The notes below the pieces were generated by a model that did not search any database, was not told the origin of the DNA, and saw nothing but the letters and a program-made list of their open reading frames with translations. Shown here in pieces: positions 37,013 to 45,986 of a stretch of DNA of 64,000 nucleotides. The first letter of the stretch is position 1. Every line of letters begins with the position of its first letter. Origin of the DNA: Desulfonatronum thiodismutans (lineage in GTDB: Bacteria > Desulfobacterota > Desulfovibrionia > Desulfovibrionales > Desulfonatronaceae); the NCBI RefSeq assembly GCF_000717475.1, contig NZ_JPIK01000012.1, positions 245,814 through 309,813 of the forward strand, written 5' to 3'. The translations under genes and the position numbers were made by a program.

Positions 37013-37940
37013 GTCGCGTTCTCGGGTCCAGGATCCATTGCAGGATATCGACCCCCAGGTTGATCAGGACGTAGATCGCGGTAATGGCCAAAACACAACC
37101 CTGGACAACGAAGATGTCCCTGGAATTGACGGAATCCACCAGCAGGCGCCCCAGCCCCGGCCAAACGAAAATGACCTCCACCACCACGGCCCCTCCGAAA
37201 AAATAGCCGAACTGGGTTCCAACGTAGCTGCTCAAGGGGACCAGAGCCTGGCGCAAGGCGTGTTTCCAGACGACCACGCGCCGGGTGAGCCCTCTGGCCT
37301 TGGCCGCCAACAGGTGTTTTTCTTCCAGAGCCTGAATCATGCCGGCTCGCATCAGACGCGCGGAAATGGCCGCATTGGCCAGTCCCAGGGTCAGGGCCGG
37401 CAGAATGATGCCCCGCATATCGGTGAATCCGGCCACAGGGGTCAGGCCCAGGGATATGGAGAACACCACGATGAGGATCAGGCCCAGAAAAAAATCCGGA
37501 ACGCAACTGAGGAACAGGGACCCGGCCAAGGCCGCCCGGTCCAAAGGCCGCCCCCGATGGCGGGCGGCAACCACTCCAATGGGCACGGCCAGCAGCAGGA
37601 CCACTGCCAAGGACAAGCACGCCAGGGCCGCTGTGGCTGGAAACACCCGCGCCAGCTCACGGGTCACCGGGCGGCCGGTCAGATAGGAATGGCCCAGGTC
37701 GCCGGTAAGCACTCTCCCCAGCCAACTCACGTATTGCACGTGCAGCGGAGCGTCCAGGCGCAGTTCCCGTCGCTGCGCCTCGATGGCCTCTTGCGAAGGG
37801 GTTTCGATGCCCGTCTTGGCGGCCAGGGTGATGGTGGCCACATCGCCGGGACTCATGAGCAGGGCGAAAAAGGCCAGCAGGCTGACCCCGAAGAGCACCG
37901 GGATCATGGCCAGCAGCCTGCGCGCCAGAAATCCGATCAT
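36993..37940 (-). CDS. Peptide/nickel-type ABC transporter permease (DppB/NikB-like)
   Basis: A 315-residue permease beginning IGFLARRLLAMIPVLFGVSL with six helices. The EAA loop AKARGLTRRVVVWKHALRQA lies near residue 200, and the C-terminal region with GRLLVDSVNSRDIFVVQG is standard for the family. The start lies 7 bases after the stop of a methyltransferase gene, placing an enzyme inside the transporter operon. Confidence 0.93.
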   Translation of the reverse strand: MIGFLARRLLAMIPVLFGVSLLAFFALLMSPGDVATITLAAKTGIETPSQEAIEAQRRELRLDAPLHVQYVSWLGRVLTGDLGHSYLTGRPVTRELARVFPATAALACLSLAVVLLLAVPIGVVAARHRGRPLDRAALAGSLFLSCVPDFFLGLILIVVFSISLGLTPVAGFTDMRGIILPALTLGLANAAISARLMRAGMIQALEEKHLLAAKARGLTRRVVVWKHALRQALVPLSSYVGTQFGYFFGGAVVVEVIFVWPGLGRLLVDSVNSRDIFVVQGCVLAITAIYVLINLGVDILQWILDPRTRHVEAVH

Positions 37941-37947
37941 ATCGTGA

Positions 37948-38688
37948 TCATATCGGTTTAACGGCGCTCACGGCATGCGACGTCCAGCCGCCGCCCATGA
38001 GCCAGCTCCGGACCGGGCCGTCGGTGATCCGGTCCACATCGGTGTCCACCTCGCGCACCTCAAGGCCCTGTTCCGTCAGGCATTCGGCAACTTCCTCGGC
38101 GCTGATGCGCGGCAGTTTGTCGTCGAAGTTGGCGTAGCACGCATCCCGCCAGCCCGGTTTTCTTCCGGTCAGGAAATAGTCCGTAAGCTGACCCCGCCAG
38201 CGCGCCGCCCACCCCTGGCTCAAAACCCGGCCGTCGATGAACGCGGCGATGCCGCCGGGCTTGAGCACACGGGCCGCCTCGGCAATGGCCAGGCGAGGGC
38301 GCGGCAGGGTCCAGAGCACCCAGCGGCTGACCACGGCGTCCACGGTGGAATCGGGCAGGTCCACGGATTCGGCGTCGCCCTGCCGGAGGCTGACCCGGTC
38401 GCTCAGGCCCCTGTCGGCCAGATTCTGCCTGGCCCGGTCGAGCATGTCCTCGGACAAGTCAAAGCCCAGCACCTGGTATCCTTCCGCGGCCAGGATCGAC
38501 GTGATGAAGCCCGTTCCCGCCCCCATCTCCAAAACCGTCGCGCCGGAAGGCACGCCCTGGAGCATGCCCCGAAGCAGATTTCGCCAACCCTGGTCCTTGG
38601 AAAGAAACCGGTAGGCGTCGTAGGCCTTGGCGTTGGAAGCGTTCCAGCGCTCCGAGCGCATGAATTGTTTGACTTCCTGGTGCGACAT
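37948..38688 (-). CDS. Class I SAM-dependent methyltransferase inside the ABC operon
   Basis: A 246-residue Rossmann methyltransferase. Motif I is VLEMGAGTGFITSILAAEGY near residue 52, the acidic end of strand 2 is GFDLSEDML, and motif IV lies in VDAVVSRWVLWTLP with VLKPGG downstream. It resembles small-molecule (UbiE-like) methylases. The ATG shares one base with the stop of the binding-protein gene (TGATG), so the two are translationally coupled; the permease gene follows 7 bases later. A role in modifying the imported or exported ligand is a fair inference. The substrate is unknown. Confidence 0.88.
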   Translation of the reverse strand: MSHQEVKQFMRSERWNASNAKAYDAYRFLSKDQGWRNLLRGMLQGVPSGATVLEMGAGTGFITSILAAEGYQVLGFDLSEDMLDRARQNLADRGLSDRVSLRQGDAESVDLPDSTVDAVVSRWVLWTLPRPRLAIAEAARVLKPGGIAAFIDGRVLSQGWAARWRGQLTDYFLTGRKPGWRDACYANFDDKLPRISAEEVAECLTEQGLEVREVDTDVDRITDGPVRSWLMGGGWTSHAVSAVKPI

Positions 38689-40229
38689 CAACGCAACCCC
38701 ACGTGTTCCAGGCCCAAAGTGTGCTCAATGGTGTGCATCCTGTAGCCGGAGACCCTGTTGGAGACCAGGTCGATGTTCACATAGTAGTTCAGGTAAGCCA
38801 TGGGCATGTCCTGCTCAAGGATGATTTGCACTTCGTCATAGATCTTTTTTCGCTCACCTTGATCAAAGGTCGTCCTGGCCGCCAGGAGCAGCTCGTCCAT
38901 GCGGGGATTGTTGTAGCGGAACGCCCCCCAGCCGTCCTTGGCCGTGTTTTCGGAGAAGTAATCCAGCATTAGATTGTCGTCCGGATCAGGCACAAAAAGC
39001 AGTCCTCTCCCCATCAAGTACAGATCGAAGTCCCCGGCATTTCTGGTCTGTTCCGCCGCATTGACCTGCAGGGAGACGATGTCCGCGGCCATGCCGACTT
39101 TGGCCAGTTGCTGCTGGATGACCTCGGCCATGGGCGGCAGCTCCGCGCGTTCCGGGTAGGTCACGAGCCTGACGCGCAGGGGTTTGCCGTCCTTTTCCAG
39201 GATTCCGTCCTTGTTTGCTTCTTTCCAACCTGCCTGGGCCAGGAGTTCCCTGGCGGTCGCCGGGTCGTGCTCAAAACCGTCAAGTTCCGCGTTGGCCCAC
39301 ATGATCTGTGAAGGGAAAAGGGTCCGGGCCGGTTCGCCGATGCCGTCGAGAATCGCGTCAACGATTTCCTGGCGATTCAGAGCCAGGTTGAGCGCCTTGC
39401 GCGCCAGTGGATCGGAAAATGGTTCCCGGGTGAGATTGAAGGACATCATCCGGCAACGGCCGATGGGCATGGCGTGGATGGTGAAGTCCTTGGAATTGGC
39501 CAGGGAGCGCGCGGCATCGGCGGGCATGATCATGGCCACGTCCAGTTCGCCGCCCCGGAGCATGGCCAGGCGGGTCAGGGCTTCCGGAACCACTCTGTAC
39601 ACAACCCTGTCCACCTTGGGTTTGACCGTCCCCCAATGGGATGGATGGGGAACGACGACCACGTTCTCCCGGAGTTCCCAGGAATCGACCATGAAGACGC
39701 CCGTGCCTAAAGGCTTGATGACTTCGCCGGCGGCGTCGAAGGATGCCGGGGCCAAGGCGCCGGCTTCGCCCCTGGCCAGATAGGCCGCCAGCGGCGAAAA
39801 GGGCTTGGAGGTCCTGAAGATCAGCGTCGCGTCGTCCGGGGCCTCAATCGTCTCCAGCGGGACGTTCTTCAGCAGTGCTCCTTTCTCCATCAGCCGTTGC
39901 AGGGCCTTCAGGTAAACCGGGGCCGTCAAAAGGGTGCCGTCATGGAAAGACACCCCGTCGCGCAGGGTGAAGGTCCAGGTCAGTTTGTCGTCGCTGACTT
40001 TCCATTCCGTGGCCAGATTGGGAAGCACGTTGAGCTTGTCGTCCACGGCGGTCAACCCTTCAACCACGCCCAGGCGGGTGAACAGATAACCGTCGACTTG
40101 CGGATCCATGGTTCTCGTGGCCCACTGCGCGCCAACACGCAGGGTCTTTTCAGCGGCCGAGGCAAATCCGACGGTCAGGCTGAACACGACGGCAATCAGT
40201 AGTAGCACGCGATACAAATACTGTTGCAT
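38688..40229 (-). CDS. NikA/DppA-type ABC transporter substrate-binding protein
   Basis: A 513-residue periplasmic binding protein of the SBP_bac_5 family with signal peptide QQYLYRVLLLIAVVFSLTVG, cleavage near ASAAEK. Family landmarks are LATEWKVSDDKLTWTFTLRD near residue 60 and the conserved NLALNRQEIVDAIL near 285. The ATG at 40229 follows GGAG at 8-9 bases. It begins a five-component ABC operon that also carries a methyltransferase. Ligands of this family include peptides, nickel and metal chelates; the sequence does not choose. Confidence 0.92.
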   Translation of the reverse strand: MQQYLYRVLLLIAVVFSLTVGFASAAEKTLRVGAQWATRTMDPQVDGYLFTRLGVVEGLTAVDDKLNVLPNLATEWKVSDDKLTWTFTLRDGVSFHDGTLLTAPVYLKALQRLMEKGALLKNVPLETIEAPDDATLIFRTSKPFSPLAAYLARGEAGALAPASFDAAGEVIKPLGTGVFMVDSWELRENVVVVPHPSHWGTVKPKVDRVVYRVVPEALTRLAMLRGGELDVAMIMPADAARSLANSKDFTIHAMPIGRCRMMSFNLTREPFSDPLARKALNLALNRQEIVDAILDGIGEPARTLFPSQIMWANAELDGFEHDPATARELLAQAGWKEANKDGILEKDGKPLRVRLVTYPERAELPPMAEVIQQQLAKVGMAADIVSLQVNAAEQTRNAGDFDLYLMGRGLLFVPDPDDNLMLDYFSENTAKDGWGAFRYNNPRMDELLLAARTTFDQGERKKIYDEVQIILEQDMPMAYLNYYVNIDLVSNRVSGYRMHTIEHTLGLEHVGLR

Positions 40230-40358
40230 TTTACAATCTCCTGTTTGCATTTAGGCGAAATTGTGTTGCATAGTATTCGCAATCGTGCCATTGTGCAAGG
40301 CCGTCTTGGCTGGATTGAATAAAAAATGATTACGAGACGCAAAATGAGGTAAACAATC
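40230..40358. promoter_or_regulatory. Divergent promoter region, ABC operon and methyltransferase-Gate operon
   Basis: This 129-base AT-rich spacer separates two divergent operons. It contains an imperfect dyad TTGCATAGTATTCGCAA at about 40264-40280 and a further TTGTGCAA copy near 40292-40299. Shared control of both operons by one regulator is likely, but no known metal-regulator consensus is matched. Confidence 0.5.
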
Positions 40359-41174
40359 ATGAATATCGACTGGAAAAGCGCCTGGAAGGATGCGGTTGCG
40401 CGGATGAGCAGCATCAGCCATGTCGGCTACTGGAACGAGCGCGCGGACGACTATGACGACTTCATCCGTACCAGCGAGTTTGCCTACGGAAAGATAATGG
40501 CGGATGTTCTGATCCAGGCCGACATGTTCGGTTCTGAGAGCAGAGTGCTGGAGATCGCCTCCGGGGTGGGCGCCGTGACCCTGCCTCTGGCCTCGCGCTG
40601 CGCAGAGGTAGTGGCCATCGAGCCCGCGCGGCGGATGGCCGACCGGCTCGCGGAAAATGCCAAGACCCACGGTTTGACGAACATTGAAATCCGTCGCCGG
40701 ACCCTGGAAGAGGCCATGGGCGACATTCCCGAGAACTCTTTCGACTTCACGTTGATGTGCCATGCCTCCTGGCAGTTCCCGGACATGCTGGAAGTGGTCC
40801 GCTTCATGGACGCATCGAGCCGCAAAGGAGCCTGCCTGGCGGATACCGCGGGGTTCGACGATCAGGTCCAGGGCCGGATGTACAAGGCCTTTGGTATTGA
40901 GGCGGATTGCACGGACCGCTTTCCCTATCTGTACAACCTCCTCTACGCTGAGGGATACCGACCCAATGTACGGATGATCCCCCATGCCATGCGCCGATCC
41001 GTGGATTCGGCCCTGAGCATGTGGAAGCTGGTGCTGGGCAAGTACCGCGTTCCCACCGCGGAAGATCTCGCGGTGATCCAGGACCACGTGCATCAGCGGG
41101 CCAGGGAGGGCCTCTATGAAGTGCCTTCGGTCATGGCCGTGATGTGGTGGGATAAACGCTCAGGACTGGTGTGA
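40359..41174 (+). CDS. Class I SAM-dependent methyltransferase, divergent from the ABC operon
   Basis: A 271-residue methyltransferase with N-terminal helices (ISHVGYWNERADDYDDFIRT), motif I VLEIASGVGAVTLPLASR near residue 62, the acidic VAIEPARRM and an IRRRTLEEA stretch. Motif IV is the unusual FDFTLMCHASWQFP. It is only distantly like the methyltransferase inside the ABC operon. It is coupled to the Gate-domain gene by a 4-base GTGA overlap. It may methylate a small ligand related to the transporter (inference). Confidence 0.87.
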   Translation: MNIDWKSAWKDAVARMSSISHVGYWNERADDYDDFIRTSEFAYGKIMADVLIQADMFGSESRVLEIASGVGAVTLPLASRCAEVVAIEPARRMADRLAENAKTHGLTNIEIRRRTLEEAMGDIPENSFDFTLMCHASWQFPDMLEVVRFMDASSRKGACLADTAGFDDQVQGRMYKAFGIEADCTDRFPYLYNLLYAEGYRPNVRMIPHAMRRSVDSALSMWKLVLGKYRVPTAEDLAVIQDHVHQRAREGLYEVPSVMAVMWWDKRSGLV

Positions 41175-42139
41175 CCCGGGAAATCCTGGCTGGAGCCGAG
41201 CAGGCCTTTGGCCTTTGTCTCGCGGTCCTGCCGACCATGCTGGCGGGGTGTCTGGCCGGCAGCGCCTTTGCCAACTCCAGGTTCGGGCTCAAGTGCGGGG
41301 CGCTGTTCATGCCCCTGGCCCGTCTGGCCAGCCTGGGCCGGCTGCGCGAACCGATTGCCCTGTATCTCGCCCTGTGCTTCCTGAGTTTTCATTCGGCCAA
41401 CGCCTATCTGGCCTCGCTGCTGCACAGGGGAATTGTCCAGAGACGCATGATTCTGGGCATCTACCTCGTGGGCTGGCTGCCCGCCAGCATGCATTTCTAC
41501 ATTTTCTACACCGCCCCCGTGCTCTTTCCGGGTTTCGGAGTCATGACCGCCGGTATCGTGATCAGTCTCTACGTGTTGGCCAGCGTGCTCATTTTTCTCT
41601 CCGGCGTGGTCCTGACCCGCATGACCGCTAGGCGATACCCGGAATCCGCCGCTACCACGACGCCGGGCTTGCCCGGCGAGCCACTCCGGCCCGGATGGAA
41701 GACCGTGCTCCGCACCGGCCTGCTCCAGTTTCGGAGTATTGCGGGGGTGTTCGTGCCGTGCATCTTCGCGGTGCAGATCCTTTTATCTCTCTCGTCGGCC
41801 CGCGCCCTGATGGACGGCGTCGGGGACATGCTTTTGCTGTTCGGCCTGTCACCCGCCGGGGCGCTGGTGACCGTCACGGCCCTGCCCAGCGTCATGGGCG
41901 GGTTCGCCACGGCCATCGCCTGTCTGAACGACGGGCTGTTGGTGCATGCCCAAATCCCGAAGGTGCTGATGATCGCCGCCATCGGGCACGCCTTTTTCTC
42001 GGCCTTTTCCTATTTCCTGCCAGCCAACGCGGCGGTCTTCGGCCCACGCTTCGGCACCAGGATCACCTTCTCCAGCCTGGCGGTCCGGGTTCCCAGCCTG
42101 GTGGTCGCCTTGGCCGTGGCCTGTTGCTTGGTGGTGTGA
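41171..42139 (+). CDS. Nucleoside-recognition (Gate) domain membrane protein
   Basis: A 322-residue inner-membrane protein with about eight hydrophobic segments and two Gate-type halves: FHSANAYLASLLHRGIVQRR near residue 77 and the second half ALVTVTALPSVMGGFATAIA near residue 240. It starts at a GTG overlapping the methyltransferase stop. Gate proteins occur in SpmA/SpmB and nucleoside or ferrous-iron transport families and usually move small solutes. Given its partner, export of a methylated product or import of metal is possible; neither is proven. Confidence 0.8.
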   Translation: MTREILAGAEQAFGLCLAVLPTMLAGCLAGSAFANSRFGLKCGALFMPLARLASLGRLREPIALYLALCFLSFHSANAYLASLLHRGIVQRRMILGIYLVGWLPASMHFYIFYTAPVLFPGFGVMTAGIVISLYVLASVLIFLSGVVLTRMTARRYPESAATTTPGLPGEPLRPGWKTVLRTGLLQFRSIAGVFVPCIFAVQILLSLSSARALMDGVGDMLLLFGLSPAGALVTVTALPSVMGGFATAIACLNDGLLVHAQIPKVLMIAAIGHAFFSAFSYFLPANAAVFGPRFGTRITFSSLAVRVPSLVVALAVACCLVV

Positions 42140-42141
42140 CG

Positions 42142-42155
42142 TTGCGACGTCGCAA
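42142..42155 (+). terminator. Short palindrome after the Gate gene, possible terminator
   Basis: TTGCGACGTCGCAA is a perfect 14-bp palindrome starting 3 bases after the Gate stop codon, followed by AACG rather than a T-run. It is a weak candidate for ending the plus-strand operon. Confidence 0.35.
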
Positions 42156-42197
42156 AACGTGATGGCCAACCAGCGCTTTGTGGCTTAGCCTTCCTTT

Positions 42198-42372
42198 CGA
42201 ACTGCACCCACGATCTGTATAAAAACAGAATCATGCTCAGGCCGACGAACGCGGTGATGTACTCGGTGACGAAGGGTATTTAATATGACTCCACGAAGAG
42301 CCCCTCGCCAACTTACACGGTGATGGTTTTAGGTTGTAGGCCATAATCGGATTCCCCATTGGTCGCGACGGG
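42198..42372 (-). pseudogene. Decayed NikL-like gene, C-terminal remnant
   Basis: This minus-strand stretch is clearly related, base for base, to the 3' half of the intact NikL-like gene at 47480-47651. It still encodes the final membrane helix and tail in one frame (MILFLYRSWVQFERK, against VILFLYSLWVQLRRK in the intact copy). Upstream the reading frame is broken by stops. It lies just downstream of FmdE, in the same relative place as the intact copy holds after DUF4198. Confidence 0.8.
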
Positions 42373-42401
42373 TTGGAACGATCAAACGCCTCTTGTCACG
42401 G

Positions 42402-43013
42402 TCAGTGTTTTTGTTCCACCTCTTCAAAGCACGAGATGCAGTAGGTCTCTCCGGCAAAGCGCCGGGTGCGCGATTCCATCGTGGATTCGCCGCAAGCCGT
42501 GCAGATCAGACTGTCCAGGATTATTGCCGGGCGGGGCGCGGGGGCGGCCGGAGGGGCGACGGTGAACAGGGCTGTCAGAGGGACATCGAAGATGCGTCGG
42601 CGAGTCGTGGCCTTGAGCGACTTGGCTCGTTCCTTTTCATCTTCCGTGGCCTGACCGGAGAACACCTTTTTCATCAACTCCCGCATTTCTTCGCCTTCCG
42701 GCCCCATGGCCTCCCGCTGGAACATTGCGCGCAGGGCTTTGCCGTCACTAGCGCGGTAGAAGGTGAACGCCATTTTTCCCAGATCTTTGTGGATCAGGTT
42801 GCCTTTGCCGAGGGTGCAGCCGGTCAGCACCTGAATGCCGTCCACCCCGCACATGTCCGTTTCCACCACGGCGGTAATCGGGTTTTCGTCGTTGTGACCC
42901 AGCTCGCGCAGGCACAATTCCGCTGCGCGGATGCCGATCCACAGGCCTGGGCATTCATGGCCGTGAAAGTCCACGACCTTGTCGATGTGTTCTTGGGTCA
43001 GCGTGTCGTGCAT
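42402..43013 (-). CDS. FmdE-domain protein with C-terminal zinc ribbon
   Basis: A 203-residue protein. The N-terminal FmdE domain shows VDFHGHECPGLWIGIRAAEL near residue 14, the DMCGVDGIQVLTGCTLGKGN region near residue 54 (Cys and His positions that bind metal in this family), and helices after. The C-terminus has a treble-clef zinc ribbon (CTACGES ... CISCFEEV). FmdE proteins accompany formylmethanofuran dehydrogenase in methanogens, but in bacteria they often sit with TonB receptors and metal ABC genes, as here. A metal-delivery role is inferred. Confidence 0.9.
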   Translation of the reverse strand: MHDTLTQEHIDKVVDFHGHECPGLWIGIRAAELCLRELGHNDENPITAVVETDMCGVDGIQVLTGCTLGKGNLIHKDLGKMAFTFYRASDGKALRAMFQREAMGPEGEEMRELMKKVFSGQATEDEKERAKSLKATTRRRIFDVPLTALFTVAPPAAPAPRPAIILDSLICTACGESTMESRTRRFAGETYCISCFEEVEQKH

Positions 43014-43058
43014 GGGAGTTCTCCGGATAGATCCAGTAAAGTGTCAATGAATACATGG

Positions 43059-43775
43059 CTATTTCAGGGAAAAATTGAAGAAGCTCATGAGTTGCCGATA
43101 GTCGACGTCCGATGTTTCGGGTTCGACTTCGGTATGGGTGGCAAAAAAGGACTGCCATCCGTCCCCCGCAATCAGGATGTGGACAATGCCGTCCTTATCC
43201 GTGCGCGATTCTTCCTTGGACAGGCTGTATCTGACAGGACAATCCGGCAGGGGCTTTCCGTTAAACAGGACTTTCAGGATCAGCATATCACCTGGGAACA
43301 GATTGTCCTGTTCCGAGAGCGCGACGATCTCTAGGGGGATGTCGAAAGGTTCCCGCCAAAGCCCACCCGACGAAAAAAAGGTTTTGGAATACTGCGTTGA
43401 CGTGAAGGCTGAAAGCACCTCGAAGCCTTGCTCCGCTGCCTCCGGTTTCGACAGAAATTTCTTGCCGTCCGGGGTGTTCACCCGATGCCCCCATTCCGCG
43501 GTCACGGCCAGGACCGCCGGGTTTACGCCGAAAGCGATCCGAACCCCGTCCGGCTCATTGAATCTTTCGATCTCCGTGCCCTGCCCTTTGCTGTCAAATG
43601 CCCTGATTACGGTAATATGGCGCGCATCAAAAGCGTCGATCCCGTCGGGAATCAGCCCCCGCCGGACATGATAGGCTTCCTCCCCGGGCTCGACCCACAG
43701 GTAGTGCGCAAAGGCCGGAACGGCGGTGAACAGACAAAGCAACAGCGTCCCGAGCCATAATCTTGTGTGGAGCAT
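43059..43775 (-). CDS. Periplasmic DUF4198 protein (NikK-like), second copy
   Basis: A 238-residue exported protein with signal peptide (MLHTRLWLGTLLLCLFTAVP, cleavage AFA-HYL). The mature N-terminal histidine in AHYLWVEP is a hallmark of DUF4198, a family found with ECF-type Ni/Co uptake and TonB receptors. The C-terminus is an Ig-like or carboxypeptidase-regulatory fold (ILKVLFNGKPLPDCPVRYSL, TDKDGIVHILIAGDGWQSFF). It lies between a TonB receptor and FmdE on the same strand, and likely passes metal through the periplasm. Confidence 0.88.
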   Translation of the reverse strand: MLHTRLWLGTLLLCLFTAVPAFAHYLWVEPGEEAYHVRRGLIPDGIDAFDARHITVIRAFDSKGQGTEIERFNEPDGVRIAFGVNPAVLAVTAEWGHRVNTPDGKKFLSKPEAAEQGFEVLSAFTSTQYSKTFFSSGGLWREPFDIPLEIVALSEQDNLFPGDMLILKVLFNGKPLPDCPVRYSLSKEESRTDKDGIVHILIAGDGWQSFFATHTEVEPETSDVDYRQLMSFFNFSLK

Positions 43776-43797
43776 GACGTTTCCTTTATTGCTGATG

Positions 43798-43836
43798 CCC
43801 CTCCCGGGTCAGGCACTTGCACCGATCCGGGAGGGG
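43798..43836 (-). promoter_or_regulatory. Intercistronic hairpin between TonB receptor and DUF4198
   Basis: A perfect 10-bp GC stem (43798-43807 with 43827-43836) and a 19-nt loop lie 14 bases downstream of the TonB receptor stop on the minus strand, without a T-run. It may attenuate or process the operon transcript. Confidence 0.5.
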
Positions 43837-43849
43837 GTGCGAGTGGGGA

Positions 43850-45910
43850 TTAGAACTCGACTTTCACGCCGCCCAGCACGATGATGCCCGGCGCGGTGGT
43901 ATCGCCCGTGGAAGCGGAGCGGAAGATGTCGTATTTGTTGTTGAACAGGTTTTCGATGTTCACGAACAGGGTCAGGTGGTCGAGGAATTTTCGGGATATG
44001 GCGGCGTCAACCGTCCAGTATCCACTGTTTTTGCTCGTGTTTTCGTTGTCATAATAGATATTGGCGTAATAATTGGCCATCAGGGTCAGATTGACAATGG
44101 CCGGGTCCGCGTAGCGCACGCCGAAGTGCGCGGCGTGTTGCGGGTCGTTGGTCAGATAATTGCCCTCCAGGGACCGGTTTTCCTCATCCTTGCCGATCTT
44201 GGAGATGTTGTAGGTGTAATTGGCGAACAGCGTGGTGTACTGGATCGGATCCCAGGCCGTTTCCGCGGTGAACCCGTAGATGTCCACCTCGCTGATGTTG
44301 TCCAGGACGTATTCGCTCCGAGTCCTTCCGCCGGCAAAGGTTCCCGTGTTTACCAGGCGGTCGCCGATGTAATCTTTGGCCCAGGATTGATAAAAGCCGA
44401 CCTTGGCCCAGAGATTGTCCAAAAGGTAGCGTTCCGCCCCGATGTCGTAGGACCAGATTTCCTCGGGCTTCAGCTCCGGATTGGCTTCGCGGTAGTAGGT
44501 ACCCCCGCCGCGAACATGGACCTTGTACAGTTCGAACAGGCTGGGGGCCCGGAAGCCTTTCCCCCCCGATGCACGCAGAGTCGTTTTGTCGTCCGGGTGA
44601 AAGGCCACACCCAGCTTGGGCGAGAAGCTGTTCTCCCGGTTAGTGTCGTAGAAATTGCGGTACGCGGGCTTCCCCGCGCTGGCCTGGGTGTCGTAGTTCA
44701 TGCCGTCGCGGGTCTCGATCCAGTCGTAACGAGCGCCGACATTGACGATCAGATTGTCCTCCAAAAGCCGCATGTCCATGTTCACGAAAGGCGAGATGGT
44801 GCGCTGCTTGCCCTCGGCCCCGGCGTCCCGGGTGTCGCCCGGATAGTCCTCATCGTAATTCCAGACCGCTTCCTTGAAGGCCAGTCCAAAGGTCACTGGC
44901 ACCCAGGGCAGGGGTTCCACGGTGCTTTGCAGATCCGCGCCCCAGGTGTACGTGCCCTTCATTTTTTCATCACGGAACGCGGATGTGTAGTTGTCGTTGG
45001 CCGTATCCTGAAAGGCGGTCTTATCAACGCGGTTCAGGTAGACCAACCCCTTGAGGTCGAAGGAACCAGCCTGATGAGAGAAATTGAGCCAGTACTGGTC
45101 CAGGGCCATTTCGTTGTAGAAGTACTTTCGGCCTTGGCCGCCTTCATAGTCGTAGTACAGGGCGCTGAGTGAGATGTCGGTATCCGGACCGAGGTTGTAG
45201 GCCGCCTTGCCCAGGATGCGTCCCAGCTTGCGATAGCGCTTGATTTCGTAATCCTGGCGTTCTGATTCTTCATTCATGTAAAAGCCGTCGCTGTCTTCGT
45301 AGCCGCCGGCCAGCATCACCCCGAAATCGCCGAAAGTCTGACTGTGAAAGCCAGATCCTTCATATGTGTTGGCCGATCCCGCCTGTCCCCGGACCGATGT
45401 TTTGCGTTGCGCGGACGGCTTCTTGGTGATGATATGGATCACGCCGCCCAGGCCTTCGGAGCCGTACAGGGCGGATGTCGGGCCGCGGACGATTTCGATG
45501 CGCTCAATGGTTTCCTTGGGGATGTGCCCCCAGCCCACCCAGGCGATGCCGTTATTGAAGTTGTCGTTCTGGGGCACGCCGTCCACCAGCAGCAAAACGC
45601 GGTTTTTGCCCACGCCGCGCATGATCAGGGGGCTGACAATGCCGTTGGTCTGCAAGCCATAGTGCCGGAAATTGTGGATGCCCGGCACACTGCGAACGAT
45701 GTCCTCCACACGCTCAAACGGCGAGGCCATGATCTCTTCGCTGGAGAGCACGGTGACGTCCTGGGCCGCATCGAAAACCGGGATTTCCGTTCTGGTGGTG
45801 GATACGACGACGGACTCCATGCGATGCACCTCGCCTTCCTGAGCCATGGCTGGAAGCGCGCAGGCAGCAACCAGTACAAAGGCGGGCAGCAGCAGCCTGA
45901 ATTTGAACAT
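43850..45910 (-). CDS. TonB-dependent outer-membrane receptor, second module
   Basis: A 686-residue receptor with signal peptide (FKFRLLLPAFVLVAACALPA, cleavage near MAQEG). A TonB-box-like VVVSTTRTE follows. The plug domain contains VEDIVRSVPGIHNFRHYGLQ, LLLVDGVPQND and IERIEIVRGPTSALYGSEGL with GGVIHIITKK. The 22-strand barrel ends with GVKVEF. The start is fixed by AAGGAGG before 45910. It lies downstream of a binding-protein gene and upstream of DUF4198/FmdE, so it probably imports a metal chelate. Confidence 0.95.
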   Translation of the reverse strand: MFKFRLLLPAFVLVAACALPAMAQEGEVHRMESVVVSTTRTEIPVFDAAQDVTVLSSEEIMASPFERVEDIVRSVPGIHNFRHYGLQTNGIVSPLIMRGVGKNRVLLLVDGVPQNDNFNNGIAWVGWGHIPKETIERIEIVRGPTSALYGSEGLGGVIHIITKKPSAQRKTSVRGQAGSANTYEGSGFHSQTFGDFGVMLAGGYEDSDGFYMNEESERQDYEIKRYRKLGRILGKAAYNLGPDTDISLSALYYDYEGGQGRKYFYNEMALDQYWLNFSHQAGSFDLKGLVYLNRVDKTAFQDTANDNYTSAFRDEKMKGTYTWGADLQSTVEPLPWVPVTFGLAFKEAVWNYDEDYPGDTRDAGAEGKQRTISPFVNMDMRLLEDNLIVNVGARYDWIETRDGMNYDTQASAGKPAYRNFYDTNRENSFSPKLGVAFHPDDKTTLRASGGKGFRAPSLFELYKVHVRGGGTYYREANPELKPEEIWSYDIGAERYLLDNLWAKVGFYQSWAKDYIGDRLVNTGTFAGGRTRSEYVLDNISEVDIYGFTAETAWDPIQYTTLFANYTYNISKIGKDEENRSLEGNYLTNDPQHAAHFGVRYADPAIVNLTLMANYYANIYYDNENTSKNSGYWTVDAAISRKFLDHLTLFVNIENLFNNKYDIFRSASTGDTTAPGIIVLGGVKVEF

Positions 45911-45986
45911 GACCTTCCTCCTTGATTGAAGATGTTGAGAAAATTCAAAAAAATGAAACAAAGCGCCGACAAAATACCCGGACAAA

